This document shows, in pieces, positions 43,643 through 52,049 of a stretch of DNA of 64,000 nt. The stretch is from Hirschia sp. GTDB taxonomy: Bacteria; Pseudomonadota; Alphaproteobacteria; Caulobacterales; Hyphomonadaceae. Position 1 is the stretch's first letter. Every line of letters starts with the position of its first letter. A program made the position numbers and the translations under genes. The stretch is taken from NCBI GenBank assembly GCA_002709235.1, contig PAQI01000002.1, forward strand, positions 135,806 to 199,805, written 5' to 3'. The notes below the pieces were generated by a model, which saw only the letters and a list, made by a program, of their open reading frames with translations, did no database searches and was not told the origin of the DNA.

Positions 43643-44855
43643 TGTCGCAATCATCGGCGCAGGCCCCGCTGGATCCATTGCATCCGCGCTCCTCGCCAGG
43701 AAGGGCTGGAATGTAAAAGTGCTGGAACGCCAGCACTTTCCGCGCTTTTCAATCGGTGAAAGCCTGCTGCCACAATGTATTGAATTCATTCAGCAAGCTG
43801 AATTATTTGACGCGATTGACGCGCATGGTTTCCAGTTCAAGGATGGCGCGGCCTTCTCTCACAAGGACGCCTATTCCGATATCTATTTCCCAGACAAATC
43901 CAGCGAAGGATGGGGCACGGCCTATCAGGTCACGCGTGCGGATTTCGACAAGATCCTGATTGATGGATCGCAAGCCAAGGGCGCAGATGTGTCCTTCGGC
44001 GATACCGTGACAGCATTTGAAAGCCATGCAGATGGCGCAAGCCTGACTGTTCAGGATGAAAATGGCGAAGCGCGCCGGATCAATGCCAGGTTTGTGCTGG
44101 ATGCATCAGGGTTTGGCCGCGTCCTGCCGCGCCTTCTGGATCTGGAAGCGCCGTCAAACATGATCAAGCGTCGCTCCACTTTCTGTCATGTGAAAGACAA
44201 TATCACGGACACAAAATTCGACCGCAAGAAGATCCTGGTCACCGTACATCCTGAAGATGACAAGATCTGGTACTGGTTGATTCCGCTGGCAAACGGAATT
44301 TCGTCCATCGGTGTTGTCGGCGCAGATGACACAATGGCAGCGATTGCGGGCGACACACCCACCGAAAGACTGAACACGATGTTGTCCCAGTCCGGCTGGA
44401 TGAAGGATATTCTCAAGGATGCAGAGCCGGTGCGTCCAGCGCTGGAGATCACGGGCTATTCTGCCAATGTGAAATCGCTGATCGGCCAGAATTATGCTCT
44501 GCTCGGAAATGCAGCCGAATTTCTCGACCCTGTATTTTCCTCCGGCGTCACCATTGCGATGAAGTCGGCCAGTCTTGCTGCCGGTGTTCTGGATCGCCAG
44601 TTGCGCGGCGAGAATGTCGACTGGCAGGCTGATTTTGCAGACGAGCTGCAATATGGCGTGAATGCCTTTCGGGCCTGTGTGAACGCCTGGTATGATGGCT
44701 CCCTGCAACGCATCATCTTCTACAAGGACAAGGGCGGCAATGACGTGACGCGCCATGTCACAGCCATTCTGGCCGGTTATGCCTGGGACAAGAAAAACCC
44801 GATCGTGAAAAACCCCGAGCGCTATATCGACGTGATTGACCGCTTGATCGCATAG
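43623..44855 (+). CDS. FAD-dependent halogenase-like oxidoreductase
   Basis: The 410-residue flavoprotein has the dinucleotide-binding GAGPAG at 12-17 and IGESLLP at 44-50. Lys73 in FQFKDGA lies where phenol-type flavin halogenases have their catalytic Lys. WYWLIP at 216-221 fits the WxWxIP motif that marks flavin halogenases against monooxygenases. It overlaps the exporter by 20 bases. Xanthomonadins are brominated aryl polyenes, so halogenation of the aryl head is possible, but many aryl polyene clusters have such a gene without a known halogenated product; geranylgeranyl reductase-like chemistry is the alternative. Confidence 0.82.
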   Translation: MQTQNCDVAIIGAGPAGSIASALLARKGWNVKVLERQHFPRFSIGESLLPQCIEFIQQAELFDAIDAHGFQFKDGAAFSHKDAYSDIYFPDKSSEGWGTAYQVTRADFDKILIDGSQAKGADVSFGDTVTAFESHADGASLTVQDENGEARRINARFVLDASGFGRVLPRLLDLEAPSNMIKRRSTFCHVKDNITDTKFDRKKILVTVHPEDDKIWYWLIPLANGISSIGVVGADDTMAAIAGDTPTERLNTMLSQSGWMKDILKDAEPVRPALEITGYSANVKSLIGQNYALLGNAAEFLDPVFSSGVTIAMKSASLAAGVLDRQLRGENVDWQADFADELQYGVNAFRACVNAWYDGSLQRIIFYKDKGGNDVTRHVTAILAGYAWDKKNPIVKNPERYIDVIDRLIA

Positions 44856-44872
44856 GGCTGGAGTTGATTGTC

Positions 44873-45496
44873 TTGAAGCAGATCATCCCCCTATTGCTGG
44901 CGGTTGCGCTGTCTGGTTGTTTCTCCACACGGACAATCGAGCCGCCTGCGCCTGAAATGGTGGACGATGTCGATGTCAGGCCGAATGCAATTGCAAAGGT
45001 CCAGATCGCCGAGGATGTCGAGCTGACCTTGCCGCTCATGCCCGGCTATCCGCAGGACGCGCTTTTGTTCCAGACGCTTGTGGGGCGGTATGACGGGCGC
45101 ACGCGGGCGTTTCAGGCCACGCTGTCATTGTCACCTGATCGGGTGGAGGTCGTGCTGCTCGCACCATCCGGGCCACGTGTCATGCAGTTGACCTGGACAG
45201 AGCAGGGTATTGAGGAGACACGCTCGAACCTTGCCCCAGAAGACCTGAATGGCCTGAACATTCTGGCGGACATTTTCCTGTCGACCTGGCCCAAGCAATC
45301 TGTGATCGATGCGCTGCCAGACAATGCGGTCCTGTTGACGGGAGATGGAAATCGCGAAATCTGGAGTGGCAAGCAACGCCTGATCGATCTTGAAGATGGC
45401 GGCGTTGACGAACAGGGGCGCAAACACGCTAGACTGACGCATGTTCAACGCGGCTACGTGCTGGACATCATCAGTGAGGACCTCAACGCTGAATGA
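44873..45496 (+). CDS. DUF3261-like lipoprotein of the aryl polyene cluster
   Basis: GGAG at 44860-44863 is nine bases before TTG 44873 and abuts TTG 44864, so 44873 is the start. The 207-residue protein has a lipoprotein signal with lipobox ALSGC and a beta-rich mature domain (LFQTLVGRYDGRTRAFQATLSLSPDRVEVVLLAPSGPRVMQL). DUF3261 lipoproteins are constant members of aryl polyene clusters, probably working in outer membrane placement of the pigment. Assignment rests on position plus the general pattern. Confidence 0.75.
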   Translation: MKQIIPLLLAVALSGCFSTRTIEPPAPEMVDDVDVRPNAIAKVQIAEDVELTLPLMPGYPQDALLFQTLVGRYDGRTRAFQATLSLSPDRVEVVLLAPSGPRVMQLTWTEQGIEETRSNLAPEDLNGLNILADIFLSTWPKQSVIDALPDNAVLLTGDGNREIWSGKQRLIDLEDGGVDEQGRKHARLTHVQRGYVLDIISEDLNAE

Positions 45497-46653
45497 CTGA
45501 AATTTATATCCAGGATTTTTCGGTGGCGTCCCGTCTGGGCATGGATGTCACTTCCACCCGGGAAACGCTGACCGCAGGTCATCTCATCAGACCGGATACA
45601 CCGTTCGACTTGTTGGACGGATCGACTACGCTGGCCGCAGCCCTGCCGGAGGCACTTGCACCCGATCTTGCAGGTCGCACCCGAACCAATCGGATATTGT
45701 CGCATCTGCTCAAACCAATTGAGGCGGGACTTGATGCTCTCAAGGGGCAATATGGAGCCCACCGGATCGGCACGATTATCGGCACCAGCACGACGGGAAT
45801 CGAAGAAGGTGTGGCTCCCCTGGAGGATCGCCTGAAGAGCGGAACATGGTCTCAAGACTATGTCTTTTCAGATCAGGAACTGGGAGACACAGCCGCCTTT
45901 CTGGCGCAGCAGGCTGGCGTGGATGGGCCTGCCTATACCGTGTCCACGGCCTGCACATCCGGTGCAAAATCCATGACCAGCGCAGCACGCCTGATCCAGG
46001 CGGGAATCATCGATGCGGCCATTTGTGGCGGCGTGGATTCAATCGCGCGGCTGACACTGAATGGCTTCAATGCGCTGGACAGTATTTCGCCTGTGGCCTG
46101 TCTGCCATTCAGCGCCAATCGGCGGGGTATCAATATCGGTGAGGGCGGGGCGTTGTTCCTGTTGAGCCGAACACCCTCCGCATACCGGCTCGCTGGATGG
46201 GGTGAGAGCTCTGACGCCTATCATATGTCCTCGCCACATCCTGAAGGTGTGGGCGCGGAAACCGCCATGCGACAGGCCATGCAGATGGGGGGAATCAGTG
46301 CGGGCCAGGTGGATTTCATCCATCTGCATGGCACGGCAACGCCGCTGAATGATGCCATGGAAGCAACCATGATCCATCGCCTGTTTGGCGACGGGCCGCC
46401 CTGTGCGTCCACCAAGGGGTCGACCGGGCACACGCTCGGCGCTGCCGGAGCGATACAGGCCGCGCTCAACCTCATCGCCATGGATGCCGAGGTCTATCCG
46501 GGCCATGTCTTTGATGGCGAATATGATCCCGATCTTCCGGCCATTCGATTGAGCGTGCCCGGTGAACGTCCCCACAAGCCCCTTGAATACATCCTCAGCG
46601 CCAGCTACGCCTTTGGCGGTTCGAATATAGCTTTGACGCTCGCGCGGGGGTGA
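45493..46653 (+). CDS. Beta-ketoacyl-ACP synthase (chain-elongating KS of the polyene PKS)
   Basis: The 386-residue thiolase-fold ketosynthase has the catalytic triad Cys154 (STACTSG), His279 (HLHGTATPLND) and His313 (KGSTGHTLGAAG). It is part of a type II PKS/FAS-like set. In characterised aryl polyene systems the KS at this place pairs with the chain-length-factor-like subunit to elongate the polyene; that partner is encoded at 52707. ATGA overlap with the lipoprotein gene. Confidence 0.93.
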   Translation: MTEIYIQDFSVASRLGMDVTSTRETLTAGHLIRPDTPFDLLDGSTTLAAALPEALAPDLAGRTRTNRILSHLLKPIEAGLDALKGQYGAHRIGTIIGTSTTGIEEGVAPLEDRLKSGTWSQDYVFSDQELGDTAAFLAQQAGVDGPAYTVSTACTSGAKSMTSAARLIQAGIIDAAICGGVDSIARLTLNGFNALDSISPVACLPFSANRRGINIGEGGALFLLSRTPSAYRLAGWGESSDAYHMSSPHPEGVGAETAMRQAMQMGGISAGQVDFIHLHGTATPLNDAMEATMIHRLFGDGPPCASTKGSTGHTLGAAGAIQAALNLIAMDAEVYPGHVFDGEYDPDLPAIRLSVPGERPHKPLEYILSASYAFGGSNIALTLARG

Positions 46654-47114
46654 GTATGGCATTTCCACAAACGCGAGAGCTTGCGCCTCATGATCCGCCC
46701 ATGCTGATCGTCGATGAGCTGGTGGAATGGGCCGCAGACAAGCTGACATCTCGCTATACGGTTTCAACTGACAATCTCTTTTATGTGCCCGGACGTGGCA
46801 TGCCTGCCTATGTGGTTTTCGAGATCATGGCCCAGTCGATTTCGGTCCATGATGGAATGGAGCGCCGACAATCCGGGCATCCGCCACAAATCGGCTTCCT
46901 GCTGGGCGCACGAAGGTTTACGGCGCAGCGTGATTGGATCCAGCTTGGCGAAACACTTGTCACAAAGGTTGACGCCATCATAAACGAGGGAGAATTGCGG
47001 GCTTTCAATTGCAAGGTTACGACCGATGCAGGTGAAGATATTGCACAAGCTGAAATCAAGGTTTTTCGTCCGGATGATCCGCAGGCATTCCTGGCGAGTG
47101 GTGAATTGACATGA
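46650..47114 (+). CDS. 3-hydroxyacyl-ACP dehydratase subunit lacking the catalytic His (ApeP-like)
   Basis: The 154-residue hotdog protein has the helix motif MPAYVVFEIMAQ, with Glu58 at the FabZ/FabA acid position. The preceding GHFP segment with the catalytic His is replaced by VPGRG. It could not work as an ordinary FabZ homodimer. The partner dehydratase domain fused to the ligase at 55310 has the His and lacks the Glu, so a heterodimer is likely. GTG 46650 overlaps the KS stop; ATG 46656 is an alternative start. Confidence 0.85.
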   Translation: MSMAFPQTRELAPHDPPMLIVDELVEWAADKLTSRYTVSTDNLFYVPGRGMPAYVVFEIMAQSISVHDGMERRQSGHPPQIGFLLGARRFTAQRDWIQLGETLVTKVDAIINEGELRAFNCKVTTDAGEDIAQAEIKVFRPDDPQAFLASGELT

Positions 47115-47848
47115 CCAATGAAAATGCTGACAGGCGTGTCCTCGTAACCGGGGCCAGCAAGGGAATCGGGCGCGCGATAGCCGTGCGGCTGGCGAAGCGG
47201 GGTTTTGCGCTGACGGTGCATTATGGCGGCGATCAGACGGGGGCAGAGGAAACCGCTGAGTTGGTGCAAGATGCTGGTGGTCAGGCGGATATTGTCGGTT
47301 TTGATGTGTCGAACCGCGACGAAACCGGGGCCGCTCTTCAGTCCATTCTGAGCGAAAAAGGGGCCTTCTGGGGTGTTGTGTCCAATGCGGGTGTGACCCG
47401 TGACAATGCCTTTCCGGCAATCGAGGGCGAGGATTGGGACAAGGTCTTACGCACCAGCCTTGATGGGTTCTATAATGTCGTGCATCCGCTGACCATGCCG
47501 ATGGTGCGCGCACGCAAGGGTGGCCGCATTGTTGCCATGTCGTCAGTATCAGGTGTCATGGGTAATCGGGGGCAGGTGAACTATTCGGCCGCCAAGGCGG
47601 GGCTGATCGGCGCGGCCAAGGCGCTGGCGGTCGAGCTGGCCAGCCGGAAGATCACGGTCAATGCAGTCGCGCCCGGACTGATCGAAACAAGCATGACCGA
47701 AGAAGTGAGGCCAGAAGTCATGGCGGCTATTCCCATGAAACGCGCGGGCACGACCCAGGAGGTTGCCGCGACGGTGGATTTTCTGATGTCACCTGAAGCA
47801 GCCTATATCACACGCCAGGTCATTGGCGTGAACGGGGGATTGATCTGA
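47111..47848 (+). CDS. 3-ketoacyl-ACP reductase (FabG-like SDR)
   Basis: The 245-residue short-chain dehydrogenase has the NADPH motif TGASKGIGRA, the NAG motif in VVSNAGVTRDN, and the catalytic Ser and Tyr-x3-Lys in SSVSGVMGNRGQVNYSAAK. It would reduce the beta-keto group formed in each elongation cycle of the polyene. ATGA overlap with the dehydratase gene and one-base overlap with the next ketosynthase gene. Confidence 0.94.
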   Translation: MTNENADRRVLVTGASKGIGRAIAVRLAKRGFALTVHYGGDQTGAEETAELVQDAGGQADIVGFDVSNRDETGAALQSILSEKGAFWGVVSNAGVTRDNAFPAIEGEDWDKVLRTSLDGFYNVVHPLTMPMVRARKGGRIVAMSSVSGVMGNRGQVNYSAAKAGLIGAAKALAVELASRKITVNAVAPGLIETSMTEEVRPEVMAAIPMKRAGTTQEVAATVDFLMSPEAAYITRQVIGVNGGLI

Positions 47849-49071
47849 TGCGGCGCGTAGTTGTGACCGGCATGGCCGGGCTGACCTCACTCGGCGATAG
47901 CCTGGATACGGTCCTGCCTGCCCTGCATGCGGGTAAGACCGGCATTCGCTACATGAATGAGTGGGAACAATATGTGGACATGTCCACGCGGCTGGGTGGA
48001 CCGGCTGACTGGTTTTCCACGCAGAAGCTCTATCCGCGCCAGCAGATGCGTTCCATGGGACGTGTCGCTGCGCTGATGGTGCACACGGCTGAACGCGCTC
48101 TTGAAGATGCAGGTCTGCGTGATGATCCGGTCGTCAAGTCAGGGCGCACAGGTGTCGCGGCGGGGTCATCCTATGGCTCAACTCCGGCCACGCTCGATTT
48201 TGTGAGCTTTCTGGAAGAGGGCAAGGCGGGCAAGCTGAACGCCACATCCTATATCCGGATGATGAGCCACACGGCTCCGGTCAATATGGCTGTGTTTTTC
48301 GGCTTGCAGGGCCGGGTGATCACAACCTCTTCCGCCTGCACATCAAGTTCGCAGGGGATAGGCTATTCCTTCGAGGCGATCCGCTCTGGCGCAGCCGATA
48401 TCATGATTGCAGGCGGATCGGATGAGTTCTGCCCGACCATGTCGATGGTCTTCGATCGCCTCTATGCGACATCCACTCACAATGACGACCCGGCCCATGC
48501 CGTGCGCCCATTCGATCAGGGACGCGACGGTCTGGTGATCGGTGAGGCCGCAGGTGTGCTGATCCTTGAAGAACTGGAACACGCCCTCGCACGCGGTGCG
48601 ACTCCACTGGCAGAGATTGCCGGTTTTTCGACCAATTGCGATGGTGCGCATATCTCGCAGCCGTCAAAGGACACCCAGATCCATGTCGTGCGTCAGGCGC
48701 TGGACATTGCCGGAATGGCACCAAGTGACGTGGACTGGATTTCCGGTCACGGCACGGGCACGGTGACGGGAGATGTCGTTGAGAGTCAGGCGACCGCCGC
48801 AGTGTTCGGCGATGGCGTTCCTTTCCATTCTCTCAAGGGTCATTTTGGGCATACGCTGGGCGCGTGCGGCGCGATTGAAGCCTGGCTTGGTATCGAGATG
48901 ATGAGACAGGGCTCCATTCCCGCCACTGCCAATCTGAAGAATGTCGATCCCAAATGCGCGGATCTTGATTACGTCATGGGAGACAGCCGCAAGGTCGGGC
49001 AAGGCAGTTTCGTGTCGAACAATTTTGCCTTTGGCGGCATCAATACATCACTGGTGATCAAAGCCATTTGA
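47848..49071 (+). CDS. Second beta-ketoacyl-ACP synthase (KAS II type)
   Basis: The 407-residue ketosynthase has Cys164 (SSACTSSSQG), His301 (GHGTGTVTGD) and His335 (KGHFGHTLGACG), all active-site residues. Aryl polyene systems use two ketosynthases, one possibly for the first condensation on the aryl starter. Its start shares one base with the reductase stop. It is followed 10 bases later by an outer membrane protein gene. Confidence 0.93.
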   Translation: MRRVVVTGMAGLTSLGDSLDTVLPALHAGKTGIRYMNEWEQYVDMSTRLGGPADWFSTQKLYPRQQMRSMGRVAALMVHTAERALEDAGLRDDPVVKSGRTGVAAGSSYGSTPATLDFVSFLEEGKAGKLNATSYIRMMSHTAPVNMAVFFGLQGRVITTSSACTSSSQGIGYSFEAIRSGAADIMIAGGSDEFCPTMSMVFDRLYATSTHNDDPAHAVRPFDQGRDGLVIGEAAGVLILEELEHALARGATPLAEIAGFSTNCDGAHISQPSKDTQIHVVRQALDIAGMAPSDVDWISGHGTGTVTGDVVESQATAAVFGDGVPFHSLKGHFGHTLGACGAIEAWLGIEMMRQGSIPATANLKNVDPKCADLDYVMGDSRKVGQGSFVSNNFAFGGINTSLVIKAI

Positions 49072-49081
49072 GGAGTGCGAG

Positions 49082-49963
49082 ATGAGCCTTTTTGACAAGG
49101 CCGGATGGATGCTCGCCGCAGCGTGCTCCATCGCCATGCCTGCATTGGCGGACGACAATGAATTCGGAGAATTCGTTCCCGATGAGCCCCTGTGGGAGCT
49201 GCGCATTGGCGGATCAGCGCTCTATTCGCCAGACTATCCTGGGGCGGAAGATACGTCACTGAATGGGGTCGCGGCACCTATTTTCATCTATCGCGGTGAT
49301 CGGATCCGGTTTGGTGAATATGGCGTGGCACGCGCCATCGCGACCGAGACCAAACGGTTTGAATTCGATATCTCGGCAGATGCGGTCTATTCGGCAAATT
49401 CCGATGATGATGGCGCGCGTGCTGGTATGCCGGATCTGGATTATCTGCTGCAATTGGGTCCACAGGCGATCTGGAACATTCATGATACAGGCTGGACAAA
49501 GGATGGCCGTAACTCGTTGAAATTCATCGTCCCTGCGCGTGGTGTGGCCGCCACGGATTTTTCCAGCATCGACCATGCAGGCTGGATCGCGGAGCCTCAG
49601 CTTGTCTATCGTCGGCGCTATCCCGGACAGATGCGCCAAAGCTGGTCAGCAAGCCTCTTCTGGACCTTTGGCGATGAAAAGATGAATGGCTACTGGTATG
49701 ATGTTGCGCCTGAATTCGCCACGGTCGAACGGTCAGCCTATGACGCAGATGCGGGGCTTGTTTCGACCGGCTTGAAACTATCCTGGACCCGCGAACTGAC
49801 GGACCGCTTCCAGATTTTCCTGACCTATCAGGGGCGCAGTTTTTCGGGTGCCGCCAATGAAGACAGCCCCCTCCTGAGGGAGGATATCACGCATGCTGCA
49901 TCGGTCAGTTTTGTCTGGAAGGCGTTTCAATCCAGTCAAGCTGCACGAAATGATGACATGTAA
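49082..49963 (+). CDS. MipA/OmpV-family outer membrane protein
   Basis: The 293-residue protein has a signal peptide (cleavage near ALA-D) and a beta-barrel pattern ending in a Phe-rich strand (ITHAASVSFVWKAFQ). The N-terminal ELRIGGSALYSPDYPGAE fits MipA/OmpV proteins. GAGGAG lies six bases before the ATG. Its location at the end of the first block suggests a role in placing or anchoring the pigment in the outer membrane; direct function is unknown. Confidence 0.82.
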   Translation: MSLFDKAGWMLAAACSIAMPALADDNEFGEFVPDEPLWELRIGGSALYSPDYPGAEDTSLNGVAAPIFIYRGDRIRFGEYGVARAIATETKRFEFDISADAVYSANSDDDGARAGMPDLDYLLQLGPQAIWNIHDTGWTKDGRNSLKFIVPARGVAATDFSSIDHAGWIAEPQLVYRRRYPGQMRQSWSASLFWTFGDEKMNGYWYDVAPEFATVERSAYDADAGLVSTGLKLSWTRELTDRFQIFLTYQGRSFSGAANEDSPLLREDITHAASVSFVWKAFQSSQAARNDDM

Positions 49964-49964
49964 A

Positions 49965-49998
49965 AAAAGCGCCGCCCTCTGAAGAAGGCGGCGCTTTT
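49965..49998. terminator. Bidirectional intrinsic terminator
   Basis: AAAAGCGCCGCC (49965-49976) pairs perfectly with GGCGGCGCTTTT (49987-49998) around a ten-base loop, with T-rich sequence after it and A-rich sequence before it. It can end the MipA-side transcript on the plus strand and the secreted-protein transcript on the minus strand, whose stop is 28 bases away. Confidence 0.92.
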
Positions 49999-50026
49999 GT
50001 TTTTCTATGAGCTCACGCTCGATATC

Positions 50027-50440
50027 TTACTTGGTCATCTGGCCGACGACCGGCGCAAGCGCCTTGAAGTGGCTGACATTGCAGGCGTATTCAGTTGATT
50101 TGTCTTTCACCAGGCCATTGGTGGAGTGAACACCGGTCAGGCGTGTTCCGCCGGACGCAAGCGTTTTGTCCATCATGCCCTTCAACGCATTGAGAAGTGC
50201 GCGCTGACACGCGACATCATGTGGTGTGTGGAAGGATTTGGCAGGGCGACCGGAATTGGTGCGTCCAATGGATGTACCTGATGGGGTCTCGCCGAAAGAG
50301 ATCGGAAAATCACCAAGCACGGCCTGTGTGTCCGGGCTTGCCATGAAGTCGGCATAGCTGTGAATCTCCCACTCACCTGCATAGGCCGGTGCGGTCATGA
50401 CAGCGAGAGCGGCGGCGGCGGCGGCTAGTTTCAGTTTCAT
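50027..50440 (-). CDS. Small secreted two-cysteine protein A (unknown)
   Basis: The 137-residue protein has a signal peptide (cleavage near AYA-G) and a mature domain with Cys78 in a helix (VACQRALLNALKGMMDKTLASGG) and Cys120 in STEYAC. The spacing and the RAL-AL-M-AL-G-H pattern match the neighbour at 50591, so the two are paralogues. The helix-strand layout recalls YbjQ-like small domains, but I do not recognise the family. It lies between the two halves of the aryl polyene cluster on the opposite strand, and shares the terminator at 49965. Confidence 0.75.
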   Translation of the reverse strand: MKLKLAAAAAALAVMTAPAYAGEWEIHSYADFMASPDTQAVLGDFPISFGETPSGTSIGRTNSGRPAKSFHTPHDVACQRALLNALKGMMDKTLASGGTRLTGVHSTNGLVKDKSTEYACNVSHFKALAPVVGQMTK

Positions 50441-50590
50441 GTGTGTCCCCTTAAAACAATAGGTTCGCGGAGTCTGTTTTACTCCCCATACCCAAGAGAA
50501 CTAGATCAGATTTTAGGGCGAATAAAGGCCAAAACATAGTTGTTTGATGATCAGAAGCAGTTGTTCCGACCTCTAATCTGACAATCCGGG

Positions 50591-51157
50591 TCAGTTCCAG
50601 GGCGTGCCGTAAAGATCTTCTTGTTGCGGGTCGACCTTGGGTGTCGAAACCGGGCGCGGTGTGGCTTCGCGTTGCTCATAATTGGCAATCGGCTGGCTGG
50701 CGCGCTGTGTCGGCGAATTGACCTGATCCGGCGCGTTCATAACGATCTTGCCCTGAATGAACACGCGTGAATTGGTGTGACCTGTCAGGCAGAGATATTC
50801 AGAATCACTGGCATATGGCGCGCCTGTCACGGTCGATTTGATGGCCTGAACCGAATGCGCGCCGCGTTGCAGGGCGTGAAGTCGCATCTCTTCCAGCGCA
50901 TCGACAAGCGCACGCTCACAGGCCTCCTTGTCGGATTTCAGAACGCCCGTGGTCACGCGTTCAACATTCGAGGTAGCAACAGCTTCACCTTGCAGTTCAT
51001 TGCCCCACAGGAATGTCACACCGTTCATGTTTTTCATGTATTCAGGATTGTTCATGACATCAGCGATCGGCCAGGCCTGGATCTGCTGTTTGGCATTTGC
51101 GACGGGCAGGGCGGCCATGGCGACGCCTGCGAGAATGATCATGGACCGTATTTTCAT
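50591..51157 (-). CDS. Small secreted two-cysteine protein B (unknown)
   Basis: The 188-residue protein has a signal peptide (cleavage near ANA-K), Cys80 in a helix (KEACERALVDALEEMRLHALQRGAHS) and Cys123 in DSEYLC. This is the same core as protein A, plus a Pro/Gln-rich tail of about 50 residues ending in GTPWN. The cysteine spacing (42-43 residues) suggests a conserved disulphide. It is transcribed away from the glycosyltransferase gene, so the 148-bp gap holds divergent promoters. Function unknown; a periplasmic chaperone or pigment-binding role is conceivable. Confidence 0.75.
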   Translation of the reverse strand: MKIRSMIILAGVAMAALPVANAKQQIQAWPIADVMNNPEYMKNMNGVTFLWGNELQGEAVATSNVERVTTGVLKSDKEACERALVDALEEMRLHALQRGAHSVQAIKSTVTGAPYASDSEYLCLTGHTNSRVFIQGKIVMNAPDQVNSPTQRASQPIANYEQREATPRPVSTPKVDPQQEDLYGTPWN

Positions 51158-51305
51158 AAGGTTCCCCTTTACTCAGGATGCGGCGCAAGTCATTCAGAGC
51201 GCCGACCGGATTGGCGTTTAAGCGTCAATTGGTGTCGAAACCGAGGCGGAAACAGATCAGTTCCCGATTGTTAATGAAAGATAATCTGAACAGGGGATCA
51301 GGGGC

Positions 51306-52049
51306 ATGATCACAGGGGCTGTCATTCCAACCTATCGCCACACAGAATCGCTGGAACGTGTGGTGGACGCTGTCCGGGCGCATGGATTGCCGGTGATCAT
51401 TGTTGATGATGGCAATGACGCCGCTGCTGCACAAGCCATTCAGGACATCGCTGCCCGCCTTGAAGATGTGACGGTCCAAGTGCGTGGTGAAAATGGCGGC
51501 AAGGGAGCCGCGATGAAGGACGGGTTTCGCGCTGCTGCGCGTGCGGGATGGAGCCACGCCCTGCAGATCGATGCGGATGGCCAGCATGATGTCGGCGAAC
51601 TGGCCGCGATGCTGGATCTGGCCAGACAGCACCCTCAGCGGGTTATCTGCGCTGTGCCGGTCTATGATGAATCCATCCCGAAATCCCGCAAGATCGGCCG
51701 GGAGATCACGCATTTCTGGGTACGGGTGGAAACTTTGTCGCTGGAAATCAATGACAGCATGTGTGGTTTCCGGATCTATCCGCTGGCGGATGTCATCCAT
51801 GTGATTGATCATGAATTCATCGGCAATCGCATGGATTTCGATACTGAAATGCTGGTGCAGCTCAATTGGCGGGGACTGCGAGTGATCGAGCATCCGGCCG
51901 GGGTGATCTATCCGGAGGGCAATACATCCAATTTCAGGATGCTGCGCGATAATGTGCGCATCACCGGCATGCACACCCGGCTGGCCATTCAGGCACCGAT
52001 CCGGGTGCCCCTTCGCATGATGCGCCGCATTGCGAACAAGACGCTATAG
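51306..52049 (+). CDS. Family 2 glycosyltransferase of the aryl polyene cluster
   Basis: The 247-residue GT-A protein begins ITGAVIPTYRH and has the nucleotide-sugar motif VDDGND (33-38) and the metal site DADGQH (89-94), like dolichyl-phosphate-type GT2 enzymes. It has no C-terminal membrane helices. In related clusters this domain is joined to an LpxL-type acyltransferase; here it is separate from the one at 39486. It likely adds a sugar to the polyene or to its lipid anchor. Its last six bases overlap the convergent transferase gene. Confidence 0.85.
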   Translation: MITGAVIPTYRHTESLERVVDAVRAHGLPVIIVDDGNDAAAAQAIQDIAARLEDVTVQVRGENGGKGAAMKDGFRAAARAGWSHALQIDADGQHDVGELAAMLDLARQHPQRVICAVPVYDESIPKSRKIGREITHFWVRVETLSLEINDSMCGFRIYPLADVIHVIDHEFIGNRMDFDTEMLVQLNWRGLRVIEHPAGVIYPEGNTSNFRMLRDNVRITGMHTRLAIQAPIRVPLRMMRRIANKTL

